From assembly GCA_014729665.1 (NCBI GenBank), contig WJJO01000396.1, positions 1-6,797 of the forward strand: a stretch of DNA of 6,797 bases. Reading direction: 5' to 3'. Shown one piece after another: positions 1-5,355 of the stretch (the first letter of the stretch is position 1; every line of letters starts with the position of its first letter). The notes beneath the pieces were generated by a model that saw only the letters and a list, made by a program, of their open reading frames with translations, was not told where the DNA came from and did no database searches. Source of the stretch: Caldifarciminota bacterium. GTDB lineage: Bacteria; Hydrothermota; Tepidihabitantia; B3-TA06. The position numbers were made by a program, and so were the translations under genes.

Positions 1-1806
1 TCGGTAATGCTGGCGCCCATTAACTCACACAACGGATTCTACGGTTTCATCGGGGCCGACGATTGCCGCAGAGAAAGGATTTGGGATCATAGCGAGGTTG
101 AAGCCTTTCGAACCAGCGTACGTTTGATAACCACGGTCATAGACCGCTACTTCGAGGAACAGGAACGAAGAATAGCGGAGGATTCCCGGGCCGAATCCGA
201 ACAACGATACCGGACCCTGGTCGAAACCTCATCGGATATTATCTTCCTCCTTTCCAGAGAGGGTGAACTCCTGTACATATCCCCTGCGGTGAAAAACCTT
301 GGCTATGACCCTTCCGAATTGATTGAAAACCCGAAGCTTCTGCTTTCGGCTTTCCCCGCCGACGAACTCATGACCATGAAGGCTATATTCTCCAAATCCC
401 TGCGGGATGGATATCCCCGACACGAGGTTGACTGCGAGATCTTCGATTCCGAAGGGCAAAAACACTGGCTCTCCATATCCGGAAACTGGATCAGGGACGA
501 GTCGGGCAGGATTACCGCAATGCAGGGGATGGCCCGTGACATAACCGAACGCAGGCATGGCGAAACCGCATTGAGGCTGCGGCTGAAATATGAAAAATCC
601 CTGTACGAGGTTTCTTCGCTTTTCCTTTCAGAAGGCGTAACCGATAAATCTCTTTACAAGTTCATGGAAAGGCTTGGACAGGTAACCGACGTCTCAAGGG
701 TATACGTGTTTTCCCATCACGTAGATGAAAAATCGAAGCCCTACATGAAACGCCGTACAAGGTGGGTTTCGGAGCAAAACCCCAAACTTGACAACGACAA
801 GATGGACAAAATATACTACAACGAGGGCTTCGAGCGCTGGCTTGAATCTTTATCGGCCGGGGAGGATATACACGGTTTGACCTTAAAGCTTCCCCCCGAA
901 GAACGCAAATGGTTTGAGGGTGAAGGCATCCTTTCCATTCTGGTTCTGCCGATCTTCGCCGAAGGAAAACTCTGGGGCGGTATTGGTTTCGATGAAGCCA
1001 AGCTCCCCAGATTGTGGAACGTAGACGACATAAGGCTTTTATGGACCGCTTCACAGATACTTTCGGCTGGTCTTGCCACCGAGGCCAAGGCGCAAGAACT
1101 GGCAGAATCGTACGAAAACCTTCGGGAGAGAGAACGTCACATTACAGAACTCAACCTCAAACTGGTAAAGGCAGAGGAGGATGAACGCCGCCGTATCGCA
1201 AGGGTCCTTCACGACGAAATCGCCCAGCAACTGACAGGTGTTGCGTTACTTCTATCTACACCTGAGCTCAAAGGCAAGCGTTCGGCAAACAAACGTTTGA
1301 GTGAAGCAAAGGGTATGGTCAAGGAGACGCAGAAGTTCGTACGCGATCTATCCTACGAACTCCGTCCGCCGGCTCTGGACAATCTGGGACTTCACGCGGC
1401 GGTAAGGGCGCTTGCGCGTTCGGTTACAGAAGGAAGCGAAACGAGGTTTATCCTGGATGAGCGAAACGAGGTTCCCCGTACCGACTCGGACACGGAAATA
1501 ATGCTCTACAGGATTATACAGGAAGCGGTAACCAACGCCTTAAAACACGCCAACGCCGATGAAATAAAGGTCTCCCTCGACTACAAATCCCCTCTCCTTA
1601 CCGTAACTATTACCGACGACGGCAAGGGATTCAACGTACCCAAAACACAGGCTCAATCCAGTGGACTTGGTTTGAGGTCCATACTGGAGAGGATAACTTA
1701 TATCGGCGGGAAACTCGATATAGAATCTTCGCCGGAACGAGGAACGAAAATCATCATAGAGGTTGAAATTACACCTATATCGGATAAAATCGGACAGGAG
1801 GAGTAA
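1..1806 (+). CDS. Multi-sensor histidine kinase (GAF-PAS-GAF-HisKA_3-HATPase), 5'-truncated
   Basis: This is a soluble sensor histidine kinase, probably cytoplasmic because no membrane segment is visible. It would autophosphorylate on His and pass the phosphate to the regulator encoded next. Residues are numbered from the Met at position 7. Residues 1-48 look like only the C-terminal half of a GAF domain (GFIGADD, then R..W...E). The frame is also open to base 1, so the real start lies upstream of the window. Next come a PAS domain with PAC tail (about 66-182, ending ARDITERR), a second complete GAF domain (about 197-357, with LPIFAEGKLWGGIGFDE) and a charged coiled linker (358-392). The HisKA_3 dimerisation domain follows, with phospho-acceptor H402 in RVLHDEIAQQLTG and the typical LRPPALDNLGL. 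The HATPase domain has an N box (E506, N510), DDGKGF (537-542) and the G-L-G motif at 553-555. All catalytic motifs are intact. The class is very secure; the sensed signal is unknown. Confidence 0.95.
   Translation, partial: SVMLAPINSHNGFYGFIGADDCRRERIWDHSEVEAFRTSVRLITTVIDRYFEEQERRIAEDSRAESEQRYRTLVETSSDIIFLLSREGELLYISPAVKNLGYDPSELIENPKLLLSAFPADELMTMKAIFSKSLRDGYPRHEVDCEIFDSEGQKHWLSISGNWIRDESGRITAMQGMARDITERRHGETALRLRLKYEKSLYEVSSLFLSEGVTDKSLYKFMERLGQVTDVSRVYVFSHHVDEKSKPYMKRRTRWVSEQNPKLDNDKMDKIYYNEGFERWLESLSAGEDIHGLTLKLPPEERKWFEGEGILSILVLPIFAEGKLWGGIGFDEAKLPRLWNVDDIRLLWTASQILSAGLATEAKAQELAESYENLRERERHITELNLKLVKAEEDERRRIARVLHDEIAQQLTGVALLLSTPELKGKRSANKRLSEAKGMVKETQKFVRDLSYELRPPALDNLGLHAAVRALARSVTEGSETRFILDERNEVPRTDSDTEIMLYRIIQEAVTNALKHANADEIKVSLDYKSPLLTVTITDDGKGFNVPKTQAQSSGLGLRSILERITYIGGKLDIESSPERGTKIIIEVEITPISDKIGQEE
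1796..1801 (+). promoter_or_regulatory. Ribosome binding site of the response regulator, inside the kinase gene
   Basis: A full AGGAGG lies within the last codons of the kinase gene, four bases before the regulator ATG. With the TAATG stop/start overlap, it indicates translational coupling plus independent re-initiation, so kinase and regulator should be made in linked amounts. Confidence 0.7.
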
Positions 1807-2456
1807 TGGCCGATAAGAAGATACGAGTACTCCTGGTTGACGACCATACCGTGGTTCGTAAAGGAATCAGGGCGTTGTTGGAACAGGAAAAAGACATAGA
1901 GGTGGTGGGTGAGGCGGAAGATGGTCTTAAGGGTGTCGAGACATGTCTGGATATTGAACCCGACGTTGTCGTTCTCGACATGGCTATGCCCCTTTTATCC
2001 GGTGTAGAGGCGGCAAGAAAGATAAAGGAGAAGCAGCCCGAGGTACGCATCCTCATCCTTTCCATGTATGACGATGAGGAGTATATAGTGGATTCCTTCA
2101 AGGTCGGTGTCTCCGGATATATACTTAAAGACGTGGTTGTTTCCGACCTCGTCTCCGCGGTCCGCAGTGTCTACCGGGGATCGACTTTCCTTTCACCCTC
2201 TGTTTCAGAAAAGTTGCGCCGACAACTGCAGAACGGCAAAGGGCGCTCCTCCAGACACGGTGTGGAGAAACTAACCGCACGTGAACGCCAGATCCTCAAG
2301 CTTATCGTTGAAGGCTATACCTCAAGGCAGATATCGGAGATATTAAAGATAAGCTTCAAGACAGTTCAGACACACCGAGCACATCTGATGGAGAAGCTGG
2401 ACGTTCATTCAACCGCTGAATTGACCCGTTTCGCGCTCAAGAAGGGATTGGTCTAG
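1806..2456 (+). CDS. NarL/FixJ-family response regulator (REC-HTH_LuxR)
   Basis: This 216-residue DNA-binding response regulator is the evident partner of the kinase encoded immediately upstream. The receiver domain (about 5-120) has the acidic pair D12/D13, the phospho-acceptor D58 in VVLDMAMP, the switch Ser S86 (LSMYDD) and the conserved K108 (YILKD). After a linker of roughly 30 residues comes a LuxR-type helix-turn-helix (about 154-216). It carries the characteristic LTARERQIL start, the GYTSRQISEIL segment and the KTVQTHRAHLMEKLDV recognition region. Length and layout are standard for NarL-type regulators, and all phosphorylation residues are present. The ATG overlaps the kinase stop by one base, so the two are co-transcribed. 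HisKA_3 kinases characteristically pair with this regulator class, which agrees with the context. Target promoters cannot be read from this window. Confidence 0.96.
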   Translation: MADKKIRVLLVDDHTVVRKGIRALLEQEKDIEVVGEAEDGLKGVETCLDIEPDVVVLDMAMPLLSGVEAARKIKEKQPEVRILILSMYDDEEYIVDSFKVGVSGYILKDVVVSDLVSAVRSVYRGSTFLSPSVSEKLRRQLQNGKGRSSRHGVEKLTARERQILKLIVEGYTSRQISEILKISFKTVQTHRAHLMEKLDVHSTAELTRFALKKGLV

Positions 2457-2689
2457 GGCATTCGCCGCTTTTTGCCAACCGCCGAAGGTCCTCCGCAATC
2501 GGGTGGAGAAACTCAACGCACTGGGTTTGCCGTACAGTAAGACACCTGTCTGGATATTAATCCCTGGCATCCCCGGGCACCCCTGGATTCCGAGTACTTT
2601 TTTTAACTCACGAATGAATCTTGTACCTAGGTAACTCATGCCTCACGTAGGTCTTTTTGCTTATAACACCGCCTAGGGTCTCTTTTGTA
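2457..2689. other. Intergenic stretch, no convincing gene
   Basis: These 233 bases separate the two-component pair from the next promoter. No start codon with a ribosome site opens a plausible gene. Reading frame +1 runs without a stop from the regulator's end to a TAA at 2632-2634 and gives a short protein-like stretch (see findings). A T run at 2598-2604 follows no good stem, so I see no convincing intrinsic terminator for the kinase-regulator operon. The sequence CTCCGC/GTGGAG (2491-2508) can form a 6-bp stem but has no T tract. Confidence 0.6.
2624..2633. repeat. 10-bp perfect palindrome TACCTAGGTA with nearby short repeats
   Basis: TACCTAGGTA is perfectly self-complementary. It lies between two copies of TAACTCA (2604-2610 and 2632-2638, the second overlapping it by two bases). 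A second CCTAGG core sits at 2672-2677, 46 bp further on. The cluster is about 60 bp upstream of the promoter at 2690 and could be an operator. Its role is inference, and chance occurrence is possible. Confidence 0.3.
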
Positions 2690-2718
2690 TTGACCTGTAG
2701 TGCAATTTCTCCAATAAT
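2690..2718 (+). promoter_or_regulatory. Sigma70-type promoter of the SpoIIAA-like gene
   Basis: A -35 box TTGACC (2690-2695, five of six consensus bases) is followed by a 17-base spacer and a -10 box AATAAT (2713-2718, five of six). Transcription would start near 2725, leaving a leader of about 20 bases that carries the ribosome site. This suggests the small gene has its own promoter and does not depend on read-through from the two-component genes. Confidence 0.6.
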
Positions 2719-2732
2719 TAATCATGATATTA

Positions 2733-2738
2733 AAGGAG
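2733..2738 (+). promoter_or_regulatory. Ribosome binding site that fixes the start at 2744
   Basis: AAGGAG sits five bases before ATG 2744. It favours that start over an in-frame TTG at 2657, which has no ribosome site and lies upstream of the promoter. Confidence 0.75.
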
Positions 2739-2743
2739 TACGC

Positions 2744-3151
2744 ATGGTAAAGCACCACGCCTGGCTGGACAAAAAAAATAACCTCTTATGGATAAGAATC
2801 ATGGGCTTCTGTGGACTTGCCGAACTTGATAAATTGTTCGAAGACAGTCGGAGACTACTCGAAGTTAATGACACTTCCCACGTAGCTATAGACATCTCCG
2901 CCATCGAAGGTTTCCCGGACGAGGATGTGAGAAACAGAATAGCTCTGGGGCTTTCGGCGATCGAAGCGGGCCGCGTGGCGGTAATCAGCGGCAGACCTCA
3001 GATTAATGTGGTTGCTGAGTTCATCGCAAAGGATATCGCGGTGTATGCAGATGCACGCTCCTTTATGCGGAAAGTAAATGCTTTAAGCTGGCTGAAACGC
3101 AAGAAGGCAAAGAAGTTAACCGGCGAGAATCTTCAGCCGGGAATTGCATAG
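2744..3151 (+). CDS. SpoIIAA/STAS-like small protein
   Basis: This predicted cytosolic protein of 135 residues resembles the SpoIIAA-like (STAS/SEC14-fold) family. The alternating pattern supports this. An N-terminal strand (NNLLWIRIMG, 12-21) leads into a helix (about 24-40), then a core strand VAIDISAIEGF. Another helix follows, then the strand RVAVISGRP, and a helix leading to AVYADARSFMRKVNALSWL, whose SFM..V.ALSWL ending is typical of the family. The C-terminus (about 117-125) is strongly basic (KRKKAKK). The DSSG-type phospho-serine motif of classical anti-anti-sigma factors is not evident, so a partner-switching role is not supported. No signal peptide or membrane segment is present. 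The gene has its own promoter and terminator and stands alone. The fold is fairly likely; the function is unknown. Confidence 0.8.
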   Translation: MVKHHAWLDKKNNLLWIRIMGFCGLAELDKLFEDSRRLLEVNDTSHVAIDISAIEGFPDEDVRNRIALGLSAIEAGRVAVISGRPQINVVAEFIAKDIAVYADARSFMRKVNALSWLKRKKAKKLTGENLQPGIA

Positions 3152-3181
3152 ATCTATGGAAATTATTCACTTGGGACGAGG

Positions 3182-3233
3182 ACAGGAACGTTAGCTCCCT
3201 TGGTTGAACGTGGGAGGGGAGGAAAATTCCTGT
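3182..3233 (+). other. Possible RNA stem in the 3' untranslated region
   Basis: ACAGGAA (3182-3188) can pair with TTCCTGT (3227-3233). Inside it, either ACGTT/AACGT (3188-3192 with 3207-3211) or CTCCC/GGGAG (3195-3199 with 3212-3216) could form. With the terminator 18 bases downstream this could be a structured 3' UTR or a small RNA. I recognise no known RNA family, and stems this short can arise by chance. Confidence 0.25.
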
Positions 3234-3250
3234 ACTCTTACCGTGATCCT

Positions 3251-3279
3251 AATGCCCTGCCTGTGCAGGGCATTTTTTT
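3251..3279 (+). terminator. Rho-independent terminator of the SpoIIAA-like gene
   Basis: A 10-bp perfect stem, AATGCCCTGC paired with GCAGGGCATT, closes a four-base CTGT loop. It runs straight into a T tract (seven T in total at 3273-3279). It lies 100 bases after the stop codon and reads on the plus strand only, since the other side has no run of A. Confidence 0.9.
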
Positions 3280-3284
3280 ATGCT

Positions 3285-3309
3285 CCTTTTCTTCCTTTGG
3301 AAGAAAAGG
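3285..3309. repeat. Perfect 11-bp inverted repeat with 3-base loop
   Basis: CCTTTTCTTCC and GGAAGAAAAGG flank TTT. One arm is all pyrimidine and the other all purine. It begins six bases after the T tract of the terminator and has no T tract of its own. It may reinforce termination or protect RNA ends, or form part of the leader region of the next gene. The pairing is certain; the role is inferred. Confidence 0.6.
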
Positions 3310-3334
3310 TCGCAATACCGAGGGCATCATGCTG

Positions 3335-3362
3335 TTGACAACCTATGAACATTATATACCAT
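3335..3362 (+). promoter_or_regulatory. Candidate promoter of the secreted SGNH-like gene
   Basis: A perfect -35 box TTGACA (3335-3340) is followed after 16 bases by TACCAT (3357-3362, four of six -10 bases). A better-looking TATATA at 3353-3358 is too close, at 12 bases. The start of transcription would be near 3369, just upstream of the ribosome site. The -35 box is strong and the -10 box is uncertain. Confidence 0.45.
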
Positions 3363-3388
3363 AAAAATGAGCCAATCTGAGGAGAACG

Positions 3389-3396
3389 AAAGGAGG
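3389..3396 (+). promoter_or_regulatory. Ribosome binding site deciding the GTG start at 3403
   Basis: AAAGGAGG lies six bases before GTG 3403, an ideal spacing. An in-frame ATG at 3367 lacks a comparable site and would place charged residues ahead of the signal peptide, so the GTG is preferred. Confidence 0.75.
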
Positions 3397-3402
3397 CTTT
3401 TC

Positions 3403-4476
3403 GTGAAACATGGACGGATTACAGCCGCGATACTTATATCAGGCATTCTTACCTCTTCTGGTATCCTCGGTGCCCGGATATTAATCGATCATACCTGTAC
3501 CGATGCAAGCAGGATACCTCTTTCGGTCTTGGATTCGGTACGTCAACTCGATATCCTGTTCTACCACAGGTTCATAGGGGACAGTATCATGGTCGGTTTT
3601 GAGGATTTATATGGGGAAAACCCATCCCGCTACGATATCGACATCGCCTATGAGATGAATATCGGATGGTTCAGCGGGAACAGCGGCATCGGACACAAGT
3701 CTTTCGGAGGGTATTACCCGGACGTAAAGAGCGCCAATTTCGACGAATTGATGCGTGAGCAGCACTTTACGGATGCTGTCGATATCGCCTTCTTCAAATT
3801 CTCGGTACGTGACTTTATCTGCAAGGACTGGTGGGGTGACATCCCTGCCGATACCATCTGGCATGGCTTCTACAAACCCACCATGGACGCTCTGGAGCAC
3901 GACTTTCCCGACGTTACCTTCGTGTGGTGGACCGCACCCTTAAGCGACAGGTGGGGCAACGACGAGAAGGAGATATTCAACTCCCTTGTTCGCGATTACT
4001 GCGCCGATAACCAAAGGATTCTTTTCGATATTGCCGATATAGAGTCCCACGACACCCTGGGTCAGCCTGTTCATGACGTAGAAGGGTTCGAGGCTATGTT
4101 TCCCGGATACGGAGACGATGGGATACTCCCCAACGATTACGGACAGAAGCTGATTGCCTCGGCAATGTGGTGGCTTTTTGCGCAGATTGCAGGATGGAAC
4201 GGCGGAGTGACCGAGGAGGTCAATGCCAATTCGCCTGAATTACGCCTGGATCATGAGGACGGCTCAATACACTACACCATGCCGGCCGATGGACACATAA
4301 ACCTTGCCATATACGACGCTGCCGGGCGGATGATATCAAAACCTGTCTGCGGATTTTCCACCTCAGGCAGTCATAGGGTTTACTGGAACAAGCAAGGGTT
4401 AAATACCGGGGTGTACTTTGCAAGACTTAGATTCGAGCAAGAAATTCGAGTCAGCAAAATCATCTACCTCAGGTGA
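3403..4476 (+). CDS. Secreted SGNH/GDSL-hydrolase-like protein with C-terminal sorting domain
   Basis: This is a predicted exported protein of 357 residues. A signal peptide is clear: basic KHGR, a hydrophobic stretch to about residue 24, and likely cleavage after ILGA. Residues about 47-266 resemble bacterial SGNH hydrolases, a superfamily of esterases and acyl or carbohydrate esterases. Visible blocks are HRFIGDSIMVGF (GDS at 59-61), SGNSG (91-95), AFFKFSVRDF, TFVWWTAPLSD, RILFDIADIES and DDGILPNDYGQKL (238-250). Family members usually end the last block as Asp-x-x-His; here I see Asp but no His at that point, so activity is uncertain. The last ~75 residues (YTMPADGHINLAIYDAAGR, then GLNTGVYFARL and KIIYLR) match the Ig-like FlgD/type IX sorting domain, implying transport to the cell surface or medium. 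GTG start chosen from its ribosome site. The substrate is unknown. The gene appears to be a single-gene unit. Confidence 0.8.
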   Translation: MKHGRITAAILISGILTSSGILGARILIDHTCTDASRIPLSVLDSVRQLDILFYHRFIGDSIMVGFEDLYGENPSRYDIDIAYEMNIGWFSGNSGIGHKSFGGYYPDVKSANFDELMREQHFTDAVDIAFFKFSVRDFICKDWWGDIPADTIWHGFYKPTMDALEHDFPDVTFVWWTAPLSDRWGNDEKEIFNSLVRDYCADNQRILFDIADIESHDTLGQPVHDVEGFEAMFPGYGDDGILPNDYGQKLIASAMWWLFAQIAGWNGGVTEEVNANSPELRLDHEDGSIHYTMPADGHINLAIYDAAGRMISKPVCGFSTSGSHRVYWNKQGLNTGVYFARLRFEQEIRVSKIIYLR

Positions 4477-4489
4477 AAGGATCAATAGG

Positions 4490-4519
4490 GGCAGGGGTAG
4501 TTCATGAACTGCCCCTGCC
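4490..4519. terminator. Strong hairpin between convergent genes, probable bidirectional terminator
   Basis: A 13-bp stem pairs GGCAGGGGTAGTT with AACTGCCCCTGCC around a CATG loop, with one T-G wobble. It lies 14 bases after the SGNH-like stop codon and 48 bases beyond the stop of the opposing deacetylase gene. Neither side has an immediate T tract (the nearest on the plus strand, TTTTCTT, is about 20 bases away). It may therefore be a weak intrinsic terminator, a Rho-assisted one, or an RNA-protecting hairpin. Confidence 0.5.
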
Positions 4520-4566
4520 TGCGTCCGTCTGAATCTGTTTTCTTCAAGGCAACAGTTAGAGAACGT

Positions 4567-5355
4567 TTACGGAAGTTGAGGGATGTATTTGTAAGAGTTA
4601 CGGTGTACGAAGCTGGTAGCGAGTGAAAGCTTGTTAAAGGCTCGATTCTTTAATGCGTCGAACCTTTTGACCGGGCCATTAGGTTTGACCTTTGCCCTGA
4701 TAAGGGCATCCGGGTCAATCTGGTATACCGGAACGCGGCGGATGGTTAAAGGCCCCCTCCTCCTTTTCCACCTCTCGGCACCGACCGTGAACCCGAATTT
4801 ATAGCCGGCCCTGCAGGCTGCAACGAGAACCCGTAGATTGAATCGTCCGAAGGGATATGCAATCGCCGGTATCGGGATCCCGAGTCTGGATTCGAGTAGT
4901 TTCTTCGATTCAACCAACTCCCAGTCCAGACGATCATCGGTACAGCGTTTGAGATCGGGATGGGTCATTGTATGGGAACAAATTATCCAGCCCGATTTAA
5001 TTAGTTCTGAAACCTGATCCCATCCCAGATGCCTTAACCCTCCACCCATGATGTCCCATTTATTGGTCGAACCGGTGAATCCCGCCACTACGGATACCAT
5101 ACCGGTCAGCCCGCGTTCACGCATCAGTGGAAATGCCCTTGTGTATATCTCCTCATAACCGTCATCAAAGGTAAGCATAACCTTTGGCGGCCTTGCTGAT
5201 TCGGGTTGCATCAGATACTTGTAAAAATCACAGGGATCGATGATTTCGGTCTCCGTTTGAAGATAGTCGAGGATATCTGCGAAACGTGCAGGGGGTACGT
5301 TGGTCCAACCGATGCCCCGATGACTGATGTTGTGAAACTCGAGGATTGTAAGCAT
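4567..5355 (-). CDS. Polysaccharide deacetylase (NodB/CE4 family)
   Basis: This metal-dependent carbohydrate esterase would remove N- or O-acetyl groups from a glycan. The 262 residues carry the NodB signature. Motif 1 is TFDDG (62-66, with D64 as presumed base and D65 as metal ligand). Motif 2 is SHTMTHP (127-133, metal-binding H128 and H132). Motif 3 is AYPFGRFN (166-173), and RRVPV (206-210) follows. The start LTILEFHNIS and the helix after TFDDGYEEIY are typical of bacterial CE4 proteins. No signal peptide or transmembrane helix is seen, so it may act in the cytoplasm or leave by an unusual route. An in-frame start 29 codons further upstream would lie inside the exporter gene. ATG 5355 is preferred because it overlaps the exporter stop (TGATG), the protein aligns naturally from there, and coupling explains the weak ribosome site. 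The substrate is not determinable. Confidence 0.92.
   Translation of the reverse strand: MLTILEFHNISHRGIGWTNVPPARFADILDYLQTETEIIDPCDFYKYLMQPESARPPKVMLTFDDGYEEIYTRAFPLMRERGLTGMVSVVAGFTGSTNKWDIMGGGLRHLGWDQVSELIKSGWIICSHTMTHPDLKRCTDDRLDWELVESKKLLESRLGIPIPAIAYPFGRFNLRVLVAACRAGYKFGFTVGAERWKRRRGPLTIRRVPVYQIDPDALIRAKVKPNGPVKRFDALKNRAFNKLSLATSFVHRNSYKYIPQLP

Noticed and set aside
662..1054. Long minus-strand open frame opposite the kinase gene
   Set aside because: It lies wholly inside a strongly supported gene with intact GAF motifs, has no ribosome site, and its translation (rich in Arg, Cys and Pro) has no recognisable domain.
2577..2604. Possible terminator for the kinase-regulator operon ending in the T run at 2598-2604
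   Set aside because: The sequence before the T run forms only interrupted, mismatched stems, so it does not meet the standard of an intrinsic terminator.
2409..2639. Minus-strand open frame of 76 codons across the end of the regulator and the gap
   Set aside because: It overlaps the conserved LuxR helix-turn-helix coding region and has no ribosome site or recognisable domain.
2657..2743. N-terminal extension of the SpoIIAA-like protein from TTG 2657
   Set aside because: The extension starts upstream of the best promoter, lacks a ribosome site, and ATG 2744 has an ideally placed AAGGAG.
3229..3363. Open frame running through the terminator and into the next promoter
   Set aside because: It has a purine-rich stretch in front but only a CTG to start from, and it reads across a clear terminator and both hairpins.
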